From Flavobacterium jejuense (lineage in GTDB: Bacteria; Bacteroidota; Bacteroidia; Flavobacteriales; Flavobacteriaceae), in contig NZ_VEVQ02000013.1 in assembly GCF_006491595.2 (NCBI RefSeq), positions 62,001 through 126,000 of the forward strand: DNA of 64,000 nucleotides, in the 5' to 3' direction. Positions 1-8,852 of the stretch are shown in pieces (position 1 is the stretch's first letter; each line of letters starts with the position of its first letter). The translations under genes were made by a program, and so were the position numbers. The notes below the pieces were generated by a model. The model ran no database searches and had not been told where the DNA came from. It saw only the letters and a program-made list of their open reading frames with translations.

Positions 1-1241
1 TCGTATTTTGGATCAATTAATGTTTGATATGGTTTTCTATTAATTGAATTTGAACAATTAACATAAATAGAGATGTCTTTGTCTTTGTTTTCTTCTTTTA
101 TTTTTTGACAATACTGCCAAATAAAATCTGGTTTAGTAGGAAGTTGTCTGGCTTGTTTAGAAGTTAGATTTTTTGAATAATCATAAACAGTGCTTTCTTT
201 TGTTGTATTGTCAATCATTTCAAATGAAATATAACCACTTCGTTCTCTTAACATCATTCTCCAACTTAACCGATGACCTTCTTCAGTCCATAAAACATCT
301 CCTTCAATAAAATAGTGTCTCAAAGGTAGAACTAATTGAATGTATAAAAAAGGTATAAATAAGAAATATAAAATTCTTTTTTGATTGAAATTTAAATTTG
401 GATAAGTAGATTTTAATACCTTATTTCTAAAAAATATTTTCCTAATTTTTTCTGAATCATAAAAAAACAAAGCAAAACTTAATGCAAAAAAAGGGAAAAT
501 ACCTATTTGTAATACTATAGCATTAAATAAATGAAATAGCAATGAAGTTAATAATGCTAAAGTTCTAGTTTTTCTATAAAGTAATAATGGTATGATTAGT
601 AAATCATATATGATTCCAGCGTAAGCAATGAATAAATAAAACCATTTTTGAGAAAACACATCCAAAAAAAAAGGGATAGCTGTAGTATTATGTAATAGAT
701 TTTTTGTAAAAGTTCCATCTAACCAATCTGGATAAAACTTAGCAATTGAAGCATAAAAATAAACAATTGCAATTTGAATAATAAAAATAAGATTCATCCA
801 ATATGGTATCTCAACGGTTTCTTTGGTGTATCCTAATTTAACATCTAATGATTTATAACGGTTTGCAGGTAAAAAAATCATCATAAAACTGATTATCATT
901 AATAAGTAATAATGATTGTTGTAAGAACTTTTTTGCATGAGATAAGTACCTGTCCAAAGAAGACAAAATAGAAACATTGAAGTGGTATATCTTAATCCTA
1001 TCATTATTAAGATTCCTAAAATTCCCATTGTAGCAAAGTAGTAATACATTCCGTTTCCTGATAATGGTTGGATCCATTCAAACCCAATAAAAGAAAATGT
1101 AAATTGTGGAGCGATAAGAACGTCTTTTGTCCAGCCTGAAATGATTGCACCAAAACTTTCACATGCGATTAGAAATCCAAAAAAAATTCTAAAAACAACT
1201 AGAGGAGCAATATCTGTATTTTTAAACAGAAAACTTTTCAT
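1..1241 (-). CDS. HTTM domain membrane protein (3' end cut by window edge)
   Basis: The minus strand reads open from an ATG at 1241 to the left edge (413 codons plus two bases). The protein begins MKSFLFKNTDIAPLVVFRIF and has at least six hydrophobic segments, followed by a soluble stretch with WTEEGHRLSWRMMLRERSG and VNCSNSINRKPYQTLIDP. This is the layout of HTTM (vitamin K-dependent gamma-carboxylase-like) proteins, which are widespread in Bacteroidetes but whose bacterial substrate is generally unknown. The start codon overlaps the ribF stop in an ATGA, so translation is probably coupled and the two genes co-transcribed. The family assignment is fairly firm; carboxylase activity is not implied. 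The C-terminus lies outside the window. Confidence 0.8.
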   Translation of the reverse strand, partial: MKSFLFKNTDIAPLVVFRIFFGFLIACESFGAIISGWTKDVLIAPQFTFSFIGFEWIQPLSGNGMYYYFATMGILGILIMIGLRYTTSMFLFCLLWTGTYLMQKSSYNNHYYLLMIISFMMIFLPANRYKSLDVKLGYTKETVEIPYWMNLIFIIQIAIVYFYASIAKFYPDWLDGTFTKNLLHNTTAIPFFLDVFSQKWFYLFIAYAGIIYDLLIIPLLLYRKTRTLALLTSLLFHLFNAIVLQIGIFPFFALSFALFFYDSEKIRKIFFRNKVLKSTYPNLNFNQKRILYFLFIPFLYIQLVLPLRHYFIEGDVLWTEEGHRLSWRMMLRERSGYISFEMIDNTTKESTVYDYSKNLTSKQARQLPTKPDFIWQYCQKIKEENKDKDISIYVNCSNSINRKPYQTLIDPKY

Positions 1242-2170
1242 TGAAGGGTTTTTATTCTTGCAAGAGAAAAAATTTTATCTTTTTCAAGTTGTTTTTTTAA
1301 TTCATATAAAGAAGCGAATTTTTCTTCATTCCGAATTCGTTCTATAAAACAAATTCTAATATTTGTATTATAAATAGATTGGCTAAAGTTGAAAATATGA
1401 ACTTCAATATTTTGATCACCCTCAGAAATAGTGGGATTGTTACCAATATTCATCATGCCAAAATGAGTAGATGTGTCGATTTCAACAGAAACAATATAAA
1501 CCCCATTTTGAGGAATTAGTTTATATTCTTCATCGACTTTTATGTTTGCAGTTGGGAAATTTATGGTACGACCTATTTTTTTGCCTTCAATAACTAAGCC
1601 AGATAATGTGTATTTGTAGCCTAAATATGTATTTGCAGTTTCAATATCTCCATCTAAGAGTGCATTTCTAATTTTGGTTGAACTAATCGCGATTTCATCT
1701 ATCTCTTTTGCTGTGATTTGTTCTACTTCAAAGTTGTATTTTGTTCCAAACTCAATTAAATCATCAATGGTTGCTGTCCTATTTCTTCCAAAGCGATGGT
1801 CATAACCAATTATAATTGAGCAGATGTTTAATTGATTTACTAAAACATTTTTAACAAAATCCTCAGCAGTTAGTCTTGAGAATTCTAAATCAAAAGGATG
1901 AATAATTAAATGATCTAATTCAAATTGAGATATAAGTTGTTTCTTTTCTTCAATGGTATTTAAAAGTTTAATGTTTAAGTCTTGTTGTAATACCATTCTG
2001 GGGTGAGGAAAAAAAGTTAGTAAAACACTTTCTGCATTTTTTTCTTTAGCAAGATTATGTAATTTTTGTAGGACTTTTTTATGTCCAATATGTACTCCGT
2101 CAAAAGTTCCTATCGTTACAATAGTTTTCTTTGTTGTAGTAAATGAAGAAATTGAATTAAAAATGTTCAA
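1238..2170 (-). CDS. ribF: Bifunctional riboflavin kinase / FAD synthetase
   Basis: Converts riboflavin to FMN and FMN to FAD in the cytoplasm. The N-terminal nucleotidyltransferase (about residues 15-170) carries GTFDGVHIGH at 21-30 and ISSTKIR. The C-terminal flavokinase (about 185-308) carries GRTINFPTANI, NGVYIV, GNNPT and EVHIFNF. Its 310 residues are normal for the family. The ATG is supported by a TATTTTTG element 18 bases upstream (2188-2195). The gene overlaps the downstream HTTM gene by four bases, so both are probably one transcript. Riboflavin synthase, an earlier step of the same pathway, is encoded separately at 18232-18822. Confidence 0.97.
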   Translation of the reverse strand: MNIFNSISSFTTTKKTIVTIGTFDGVHIGHKKVLQKLHNLAKEKNAESVLLTFFPHPRMVLQQDLNIKLLNTIEEKKQLISQFELDHLIIHPFDLEFSRLTAEDFVKNVLVNQLNICSIIIGYDHRFGRNRTATIDDLIEFGTKYNFEVEQITAKEIDEIAISSTKIRNALLDGDIETANTYLGYKYTLSGLVIEGKKIGRTINFPTANIKVDEEYKLIPQNGVYIVSVEIDTSTHFGMMNIGNNPTISEGDQNIEVHIFNFSQSIYNTNIRICFIERIRNEEKFASLYELKKQLEKDKIFSLARIKTLQ

Positions 2171-2187
2171 TGTGAAAATATTTCTAG

Positions 2188-2195
2188 CAAAAATA
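2188..2195 (-). promoter_or_regulatory. -7 promoter element of ribF
   Basis: TATTTTTG on the minus strand matches the Bacteroidetes consensus TAnnTTTG and leaves a leader of roughly 14 bases before the ribF ATG. No clear -33 TTG is visible. Confidence 0.6.
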
Positions 2196-2492
2196 AGTAT
2201 TTTAAATTCAGTTAAAAAAAGAGGAATGATAAATTTTTCTGTTGTTAACTATTTTTTATAGAATAGATGTAAAACAACAAATTTTAAAAGCATTTCATGA
2301 TCTTATTATTAATACTTTTTTAGGATTTGAATGCGGAAATCAAACTTATTTTGAAATTATAATATTAATACATGCTAATTAAAGTTTCTCTTTATTAAAG
2401 GTTATAATTGTGCTTATTTTGAAAATATTAACAAAATAAATTTTAATTGCAACTATAGTTGTGTTTTTAAATGAATAAAATTATTTTTTTGC

Positions 2493-2500
2493 TATTTTTG
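2493..2500 (+). promoter_or_regulatory. -7 promoter element of the first metalloprotease gene
   Basis: TATTTTTG lies inside the 5' extension of the open frame (which begins at 2471). Transcription would start near 2504, so the longer start at 2471 cannot be used and the ATG at 2528 is favoured. Confidence 0.65.
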
Positions 2501-2527
2501 TTGAATAATCATAACAATCTATATAAA

Positions 2528-5329
2528 ATGAAAAGAATACTACTAATCTTTGCTTTCTACTTGTTTGCTTCAAATACTTCTATGTGTCAAACAAATGGAG
2601 TTTGGTCGAAGGTAAAAAATGAAAATTTCAAAAAAAATAAAGCTGTAGAAAGACAGTCGTTTCCTATGTCTTATAAATTGATGCAGCTAAATATAGATGC
2701 TTTGAGGCAAACTTTAAGTAATGCTCCAGATCGTTTTTCTAAGAATTCAAATGGTGTTGTTATTTCTTTGCCTAATTCAGAAGGGGTTTTAGAGCAATTT
2801 GAAATGTTTGAAGCATCAAATTTTGAACCTAGTTTACAAGCACAATTTCCAGAGATTAGATCATATGCTGGAAACGGAATTGAAGATAAACATGCGACTT
2901 TGAGAATGAGTATTGATCCTAAAGGAATTCAAACAATGGTATTTAGAGCTGATAAGGAAACTGAATTTATGGAACCATATTCTGAAGATGGTAAGATTTA
3001 TGCAGTTTATAAGTCATCTAGAGTAAAAGGGAAGCTGCCGTTTACTTGTTCTACAAGTGATCAAAATTTAACTAAAGACTTGTCTAGTAATGATTTATAT
3101 TCTCGTTCAAGTGCTGGAACTTTGCTTACTTTTAGATTAGCATTGTCATGTACGGCTGAATATGCAAATTATTTTGGAGCAACAAGTGCTGCTAATGTAG
3201 GTTTAGTAAATGCAGCGTATAATGCTACAATGACTAGAGTGAACGGGGTTTTTGAAAAAGATTTTGCAATTCATATGAATATTATCGGTAATAATAATAA
3301 CGTTATTTATTATGATGCTAGTTCAGATCCTTATTCTCCAGCAAGTCAGGGACAAAATAGTCACCCTGTTTATAATTACAATAAAAATTGGAATATTGAA
3401 TTGCAAAATACATTAACGTCTGTTATAGGTAATTCAAATTATGATGTTGGACATTTATTTGGAGCAACAGGTGGTGGTGGAAACGCTGGATGTATTGGTT
3501 GTGTTTGTGAAGCAACAACAACTGGCACATATAATATTCAGGGGCAACTTTACAATTATCAGCAGGGTAAAGGAAGTGGTTACACTTCTCCAAGCGATGG
3601 AATTCCTTCGGGAGATAATTTTGATATAGATTTTGTGGCTCATGAAATGGGACATCAATTTGGGGCAAATCATACTTTTTCACATAGTAATGAAGGATCA
3701 GGTGTTAATGTGGAGCCAGGTTCTGGTTCTACTATTATGGGTTACGCAGGGATTACACCTCAAGATGTTCAGCAACATTCTGATGATTACTTTCATGCAG
3801 CTAGTATTGCTCAGGTACAAGTAAATATGACAGGTAAAACGTGTCCAACATCTACAAGTATAACTCATGGGGCACCAATAGTTACTACAGGTGGAAATGT
3901 CATTATCCCAAAAAGCACTCCTTTTATGTTAATAGGGTCAGCAACTGATAATGGTGGTACTGCGTCATTGACGTATTGTTGGGAACAAATGGATAATGCA
4001 AGTGCAGCTCAACAAGATGCAAATAGTGCAGCTTCAATAACAAAAGCTTCGGGGCCTAATTTTAGGTCATACCCTCCTTCTGTTTCACCTACAAGATATT
4101 TTCCTAGGTTAAGCTCTGTTTTTAGTGGTTCAGCTACAACTTCAGGTTCGGCAATTAATGTTGAGGCTTTAAGCTCTGTTGCGAGAACTTTAAATTTTAG
4201 ACTAACGGCAAGAGATAATGTGGCAGGTCAAGGTCAAACAGGTTTTGGAAATAAAGCTGTAATTGTGGACGCTACTAGAGGTCCTTTAACAGTTACTTCT
4301 CAAAGTACTGCTGGGATTGCTTATCCGTTAGGTTCTATTCAGACAGTAACTTGGGCTGTAAATAATACTGATGCTAGTGCGGGAGGTGCAAATGTAGATA
4401 TTTTATTGACTTCGGATGGAGGTGCGACATGGTCAACTTTATTGGCTAATACAGCTAATGATGGTTCTGAAACAGTTACTATGCCATCAAACAATTTACA
4501 ATATTGTAGATTAATGGTAAAAGCTAGTAATAGTATATTTTTTAATGTGAATTCAAAAGATTTTGCTGTTGGAGATTACACTTATCAAACGCAAAATGTT
4601 TGTCAAGATTATCCTTTCAATTTAAATACTTCAATAACTGAAAGTACCGGAGGTTATCCAGGGTATAATTTACCGATTTCAGATTCATTTACAATTACAG
4701 ATATCAATTTTTATGCTGATATTACGCATGCAAATATTGGACAAGTAAATATTCTTTTAGCACAACCTTGGGAAGATATTTCTGGTGGATTGAGCACAGC
4801 TTTGTGGTATAATACTGGTTGTGTGGCGGCAGATTTGGATAAATGGTTTGATACTTCTGGTGTTTCTGTAGTTTGTAGTCAAACTACAAGTGGAAGTGAT
4901 TTTAAGCCGTATTCTTCTGCAAATGTTAATGCAGGAATTGGTCAGAATAGTGCTGGTAATTGGGGTGTTTATTTTAAAGATGGAGTAGTTGATGGAGTTG
5001 TTGGGACTTTTAATACTTTTACAATTCAATTATGTCATGCTGAATTAGTTCCAGTTTTGTCTTCCGATTCATTTAATATAATTGACGATTTGGTTTTATA
5101 TCCTAATCCAAATAATGGATCATTTAATATCAGGTTTACATCAAATACAGCTAGTAAAATAAAAGTAGTTGTAAATGATATAAGAGGTAGACAGGTTTTT
5201 AATAAAAATTATGAGAACTCAGGATTATTTGATCAAAATCTTCAGTTAAATAATGTTCAATCTGGAATTTATTTGGTAACAGTTGAAGATGGTTTAAGAA
5301 AAGAAGTCAAAAAGATAATTGTTGAATAA
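2528..5329 (+). CDS. Secreted reprolysin-like zinc metalloprotease, T9SS type A signal
   Basis: Predicted extracellular M12B-like zinc protease of 933 residues. It starts with a signal peptide (MKRILLIFAFYLFASNTSMC). A propeptide-like region of about 190 residues precedes a catalytic domain with HEMGHQFGANH at about 372-382 and a Met-turn in GSGSTIMGYAGI. The middle is Ig-like. A proprotein-convertase P-type domain spans about 690-837, and a T9SS sorting domain with LYPNPNNGSF lies at about 855-933. I chose the ATG at 2528 over the in-frame 2471 because the promoter element lies between them and the signal peptide then begins correctly. It is the first of three tandem paralogues and lacks the extra Ig/FnIII module of the next two. 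Substrate unknown. Confidence 0.93.
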   Translation: MKRILLIFAFYLFASNTSMCQTNGVWSKVKNENFKKNKAVERQSFPMSYKLMQLNIDALRQTLSNAPDRFSKNSNGVVISLPNSEGVLEQFEMFEASNFEPSLQAQFPEIRSYAGNGIEDKHATLRMSIDPKGIQTMVFRADKETEFMEPYSEDGKIYAVYKSSRVKGKLPFTCSTSDQNLTKDLSSNDLYSRSSAGTLLTFRLALSCTAEYANYFGATSAANVGLVNAAYNATMTRVNGVFEKDFAIHMNIIGNNNNVIYYDASSDPYSPASQGQNSHPVYNYNKNWNIELQNTLTSVIGNSNYDVGHLFGATGGGGNAGCIGCVCEATTTGTYNIQGQLYNYQQGKGSGYTSPSDGIPSGDNFDIDFVAHEMGHQFGANHTFSHSNEGSGVNVEPGSGSTIMGYAGITPQDVQQHSDDYFHAASIAQVQVNMTGKTCPTSTSITHGAPIVTTGGNVIIPKSTPFMLIGSATDNGGTASLTYCWEQMDNASAAQQDANSAASITKASGPNFRSYPPSVSPTRYFPRLSSVFSGSATTSGSAINVEALSSVARTLNFRLTARDNVAGQGQTGFGNKAVIVDATRGPLTVTSQSTAGIAYPLGSIQTVTWAVNNTDASAGGANVDILLTSDGGATWSTLLANTANDGSETVTMPSNNLQYCRLMVKASNSIFFNVNSKDFAVGDYTYQTQNVCQDYPFNLNTSITESTGGYPGYNLPISDSFTITDINFYADITHANIGQVNILLAQPWEDISGGLSTALWYNTGCVAADLDKWFDTSGVSVVCSQTTSGSDFKPYSSANVNAGIGQNSAGNWGVYFKDGVVDGVVGTFNTFTIQLCHAELVPVLSSDSFNIIDDLVLYPNPNNGSFNIRFTSNTASKIKVVVNDIRGRQVFNKNYENSGLFDQNLQLNNVQSGIYLVTVEDGLRKEVKKIIVE

Positions 5330-5352
5330 TATATTTAATTACTTTACATGTG

Positions 5353-5383
5353 AAAAAGGAACGTTATTAACGTTCCTTTTTTT
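5353..5383 (+). terminator. Rho-independent terminator after first metalloprotease
   Basis: A near-perfect inverted repeat around AAAAAGGAACGT and ACGTTCCTTTTT with a short loop is followed by a T run. It separates the first and second metalloprotease genes, which therefore have individual transcripts. Confidence 0.85.
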
Positions 5384-5407
5384 ATTATATAATTGTATTT
5401 TTATGAT

Positions 5408-5415
5408 TATATTTG
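5408..5415 (+). promoter_or_regulatory. -7 promoter element of the second metalloprotease gene
   Basis: TATATTTG matches TAnnTTTG and lies 30 bases before the ATG at 5446. The third gene has the same element 28 bases before its ATG, so the promoter layout was retained after duplication. Confidence 0.65.
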
Positions 5416-5445
5416 TGTTATGTAAAACAAATATTATCATAAATT

Positions 5446-8400
5446 ATGAAAAAATTATTACTAATAACAATTTGTTCCTTTTTTGCAAATTTGTGTTTTT
5501 CGCAGAAAGATGTCTTGTGGCAGAAAATATCTCATGAGAATGTTAAAAAGAACAAATACGTAGAAAGGGAATCTTTTCCTGAATCATTTGAATTGATGAC
5601 TTTAGAACTAGCTGTTTTAAAAAAATCTTTAAAAAACGCATCTGATCGTTTTTCAGATAATCCGAAAGGAATAATAATTGAACTACCTAACGCGGAAGGG
5701 AATTTAGAGCAATTTGAAATTTATGAAGCATCAAATTTTGATTCTGACTTACAAAACCAATTTCCTGAGATTCGTTCTTATGCTGGAAATGGAATAGATG
5801 ATAAGCATGCTCGATTAAGAATGAGTATAGATCCAAGAGGATTAAATGCTATGATTTCTAGAGCTGATAAAGGAACTGAATTTATTGAGCCTTATTCTAA
5901 TGACGGAAAAGTACATGCTATTTATACATCGTCCAGAGTTAAAGGAAAATTACCATTTACATGTTCAACAGTTGATGATTTATTGGTTAATGATTTAACG
6001 AATAGAGCAAGTTCAGTTTCAAGATCAAGTACTGGACAACTATTAAATTTTAGATTAGCAATGTCGGTAACTCCTGAATATACTTCTTATTATGGCGGGA
6101 CAAAAGCACTAGCATTAGCTGCAATAAATGTAACATTAACTCGTGTAAACGGAGTGTTTGAAACAGATTTTGCTATTCATATGAATTTAGTTAATAATCT
6201 AACAATTATTTATGACGGTTCTGTAGCTGATCCATATGGAGCTACAGATGCAAATTATAATTCTGAGTTGCAGTCAACATTGACTTCAGTTGTTGGAGAG
6301 GCTAATTATGATGTTGGTCATTTGATGGGAAGAGTTGGAAATAATGGTAATGCAGGGTGTATAGGATGTGTTTGTGTAAATGGACAAAAAGGTAGTGGTT
6401 ATACAACGAGTACAGCTCCAGTAGGGGATAATTTTGATATTGATTTTGTGGCTCATGAGATTGGTCATCAATTCGGGGCAAATCACACTTTTACACATGG
6501 AAATGAAGGCTCTGGAGTGAATATGGAAGTGGGTTCAGGAGTGACTATTATGGGGTATGCGGGTATTACTCCTTATGATACTCATTTGCATTCAGTTGAT
6601 GTTTTTCATGCTGCTAGTATTGCTCAAGTTCAAGCAAACATGGCAAACAAATCTTGTCAAACAACTTCTGCAATTATTCATTCAGCACCAGTTGTTGATG
6701 CTGGAGCAAACTATACAATACCAAGAAGTACTCCTTTTGTATTAACTGGCTCGGCAACAGACGCTGGTGGAGCTTCTGGTTTAACTTATACATGGGAACA
6801 ATTTGATAACGCTACAGGTAATACAGGAGCAGCAAGTGCAGCCTCAGCAACTAAAACATCTGGACCTAATTGGGTTTGTTATTCAGATACTTCAGTTCCG
6901 GTAAGACATTTTCCAATTATAAATTCTACAATAGCAAATAGTCAAACTACAAATGGATTAGATGTTGTCTCTGAAGCTTTAAGTTCAGTATCTAGAACAT
7001 TGAATTTTAGATTAACTGCAAGAGATAATGTTGCTGGTCAAGGTCAAACAGGATTTGATGATACTGTAATAACTGTAAATAGTGCCGCAGGCCCTTTTGT
7101 TGTTAGTTCTCCAAATACTGCAGTTTCATGGGTTGCAGGTTCAAATCAAACGGTTACGTGGAATGTTGCAGGAACAACAGCAAATGGTATAGATACACCT
7201 TTTGTTGATATATACCTTTCTAGTGATGGAGGATTTACTTATCCAATTTTACTTGCTAGTAAAGTACCTAATGATGGGTCAGAGATTATTACAGTTCCTA
7301 ACAGTGTAGGGACTAGTAATAGAATTATGGTAAAAGGGAATAACCATATTTTTTATGATATCTCTAATGTTAATTTTTCTATAACAGCACCGCCTTCTAG
7401 TTTCTCAGTTGCTTTTTCAGGAGTAGAAGGAACACAAAATAAATCTTTCTGTACTACAAATACAGTAGATTTCACGATAAATTATTCTGCTTTAGGAGGA
7501 TTTAGCTCTGCTACCTCTTTCGCTGTTACGGGTAATCCTTCAGGTTCAACCGTGAATTTTAATCCTAATCCAATTAGTACAACTGGTACTGTTGTTTTAA
7601 CTTTAGGTAATTTAACTTCTGTTGCAAGTGGAGATTATCAAATATTAGTTAATGCAACTTCTGGTGGAGTTACTAAAACAGTCCCTTTTTATTTGTCTAT
7701 TGGTGTTAGTCCAGTGGTATTGAATTCACCAGCTGATAATGCAATTGCACAAAATATTTCTTTGAATTTAATATGGAATCCTAGTCCTGTTGCAACATCT
7801 TATGATGTTCAAGTAGCTACAGATAATGCTTTTACAAATATTATAAGCTCTGGAAATTCAATTACAAACTCATATAGTCTTTCAGGATTAAATGAAGGAA
7901 CAGATTATTATTGGAGAGTATTACCTAAGAACTCAACTTGTACAGGAGTTTATGGTAATCAATTTAAGTTTACGACAGGTATTATTTCTTGTGCAACTAC
8001 TTCGTCTCCAAATGTTCCATTAACAATACCTGCTTCTATTTCTCAAGTATTCGTAGGAACTTCTACTTTAAATATTCCTTCTGGTGCAACAATTGCAGAT
8101 GTTAATGTAACAATGAATATCACACATACTTGGATAAATGATTTAACAGCAACATTAACGAGTCCATCTGGAACTGTGGTGCAATTATTTTCTAGAGAGT
8201 GTAATCCAAACGCAAGTGTAAATAACATAGTGGCTACATTTGATGATTCAGGCTCTACTTTGGTGTGTGGTAATAATCCAGGAATATCAGGCAATGTAGT
8301 GCCAGATGAATTATTAGCTGCATTTAATAATGAGAACTCTACAGGTACTTGGACTTTAACAATTAAAGATGAGTTTAATCAGGATGGTGGAGCTTTAAAT

Positions 8401-8703
8401 AGTTGGAGTTTAAATATTTGTTCGGCTCAGCCATTAGCTAACGAAGATTTTAATTTTGAGAATTTTGCATTATATCCTAATCCTAATAATGGTAGCTTTA
8501 CAGTTAAATTTTTATCAAAGTCTTCAAATGATATAGATATTAATATTTATGATGTTAGTGGGAGAGAGGTTTATAAAAAATCATTTTCTAATAATGGAAA
8601 CTTTAATCAAAATATAACTTTAAATAATGTTCAATCAGGAATTTATTTGGTTTCAATAATTGATGGAGCTAATAAAACAATGAAGAAAATAGTTATTGAA
8701 TAA
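5446..8703 (+). CDS. Secreted reprolysin-like zinc metalloprotease with FnIII, P-domain and T9SS signal
   Basis: A 1085-residue paralogue of the preceding protease. The signal peptide is MKKLLLITICSFFANLCFS. The propeptide-like region is about 180 residues, and the zinc site HEIGHQFGANH is at about 337-347 with Met-turn GSGVTIMGYAGI. Ig-like domains follow, then an FnIII-like segment (about 758-845, with YDVQVATDN and YYWRVLPKN). A P-domain (about 848-995) carries WINDLTATLTSPSG and NSWSLNIC, and a T9SS type A sorting domain with LYPNPNNGSF begins near 1007. The protein should cross the outer membrane by type IX secretion and be released or anchored after cleavage of the C-terminal domain. 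It shares almost its whole architecture with the third gene of the array. Confidence 0.93.
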   Translation: MKKLLLITICSFFANLCFSQKDVLWQKISHENVKKNKYVERESFPESFELMTLELAVLKKSLKNASDRFSDNPKGIIIELPNAEGNLEQFEIYEASNFDSDLQNQFPEIRSYAGNGIDDKHARLRMSIDPRGLNAMISRADKGTEFIEPYSNDGKVHAIYTSSRVKGKLPFTCSTVDDLLVNDLTNRASSVSRSSTGQLLNFRLAMSVTPEYTSYYGGTKALALAAINVTLTRVNGVFETDFAIHMNLVNNLTIIYDGSVADPYGATDANYNSELQSTLTSVVGEANYDVGHLMGRVGNNGNAGCIGCVCVNGQKGSGYTTSTAPVGDNFDIDFVAHEIGHQFGANHTFTHGNEGSGVNMEVGSGVTIMGYAGITPYDTHLHSVDVFHAASIAQVQANMANKSCQTTSAIIHSAPVVDAGANYTIPRSTPFVLTGSATDAGGASGLTYTWEQFDNATGNTGAASAASATKTSGPNWVCYSDTSVPVRHFPIINSTIANSQTTNGLDVVSEALSSVSRTLNFRLTARDNVAGQGQTGFDDTVITVNSAAGPFVVSSPNTAVSWVAGSNQTVTWNVAGTTANGIDTPFVDIYLSSDGGFTYPILLASKVPNDGSEIITVPNSVGTSNRIMVKGNNHIFYDISNVNFSITAPPSSFSVAFSGVEGTQNKSFCTTNTVDFTINYSALGGFSSATSFAVTGNPSGSTVNFNPNPISTTGTVVLTLGNLTSVASGDYQILVNATSGGVTKTVPFYLSIGVSPVVLNSPADNAIAQNISLNLIWNPSPVATSYDVQVATDNAFTNIISSGNSITNSYSLSGLNEGTDYYWRVLPKNSTCTGVYGNQFKFTTGIISCATTSSPNVPLTIPASISQVFVGTSTLNIPSGATIADVNVTMNITHTWINDLTATLTSPSGTVVQLFSRECNPNASVNNIVATFDDSGSTLVCGNNPGISGNVVPDELLAAFNNENSTGTWTLTIKDEFNQDGGALNSWSLNICSAQPLANEDFNFENFALYPNPNNGSFTVKFLSKSSNDIDINIYDVSGREVYKKSFSNNGNFNQNITLNNVQSGIYLVSIIDGANKTMKKIVIE

Positions 8704-8725
8704 TTTTTTAATACTTGAAATTTTT

Positions 8726-8756
8726 AAAAAGGAGCATTTTTTAATGCTCCTTTTTT
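8726..8756 (+). terminator. Rho-independent terminator after second metalloprotease
   Basis: A stem of AAAAAGGAGCATT and AATGCTCCTTTTTT around a short T loop, ending in a T run. Confidence 0.85.
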
Positions 8757-8816
8757 GTTTTTTTGATATAATTTCTTGTTTGTTAATAAAGTGTGATATT
8801 TTTTGCTTTTTATTAA

Positions 8817-8824
8817 TATATTTG
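8817..8824 (+). promoter_or_regulatory. -7 promoter element of the third metalloprotease gene
   Basis: TATATTTG, a full match to TAnnTTTG, 28 bases before the ATG at 8853. Confidence 0.65.
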
Positions 8825-8852
8825 CTTTTATTATAAACAAAAACAACAAAAC

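Larger units (their letters stand above)
2171..2527. other. Intergenic region, 357 bp, divergent promoters only
   Basis: No coding potential is seen. The region holds the ribF promoter at its left end, the metalloprotease promoter at its right end, and a perfect 12-bp palindrome, CAACTATAGTTG, at 2450-2461, about 30 bases upstream of the metalloprotease -7 element. The rest is AT-rich sequence in which I see nothing. Confidence 0.6.

Noticed and set aside
2471..2527. Upstream start of the first metalloprotease
   Set aside because: The -7 promoter element lies inside this extension and the signal peptide begins only at 2528.
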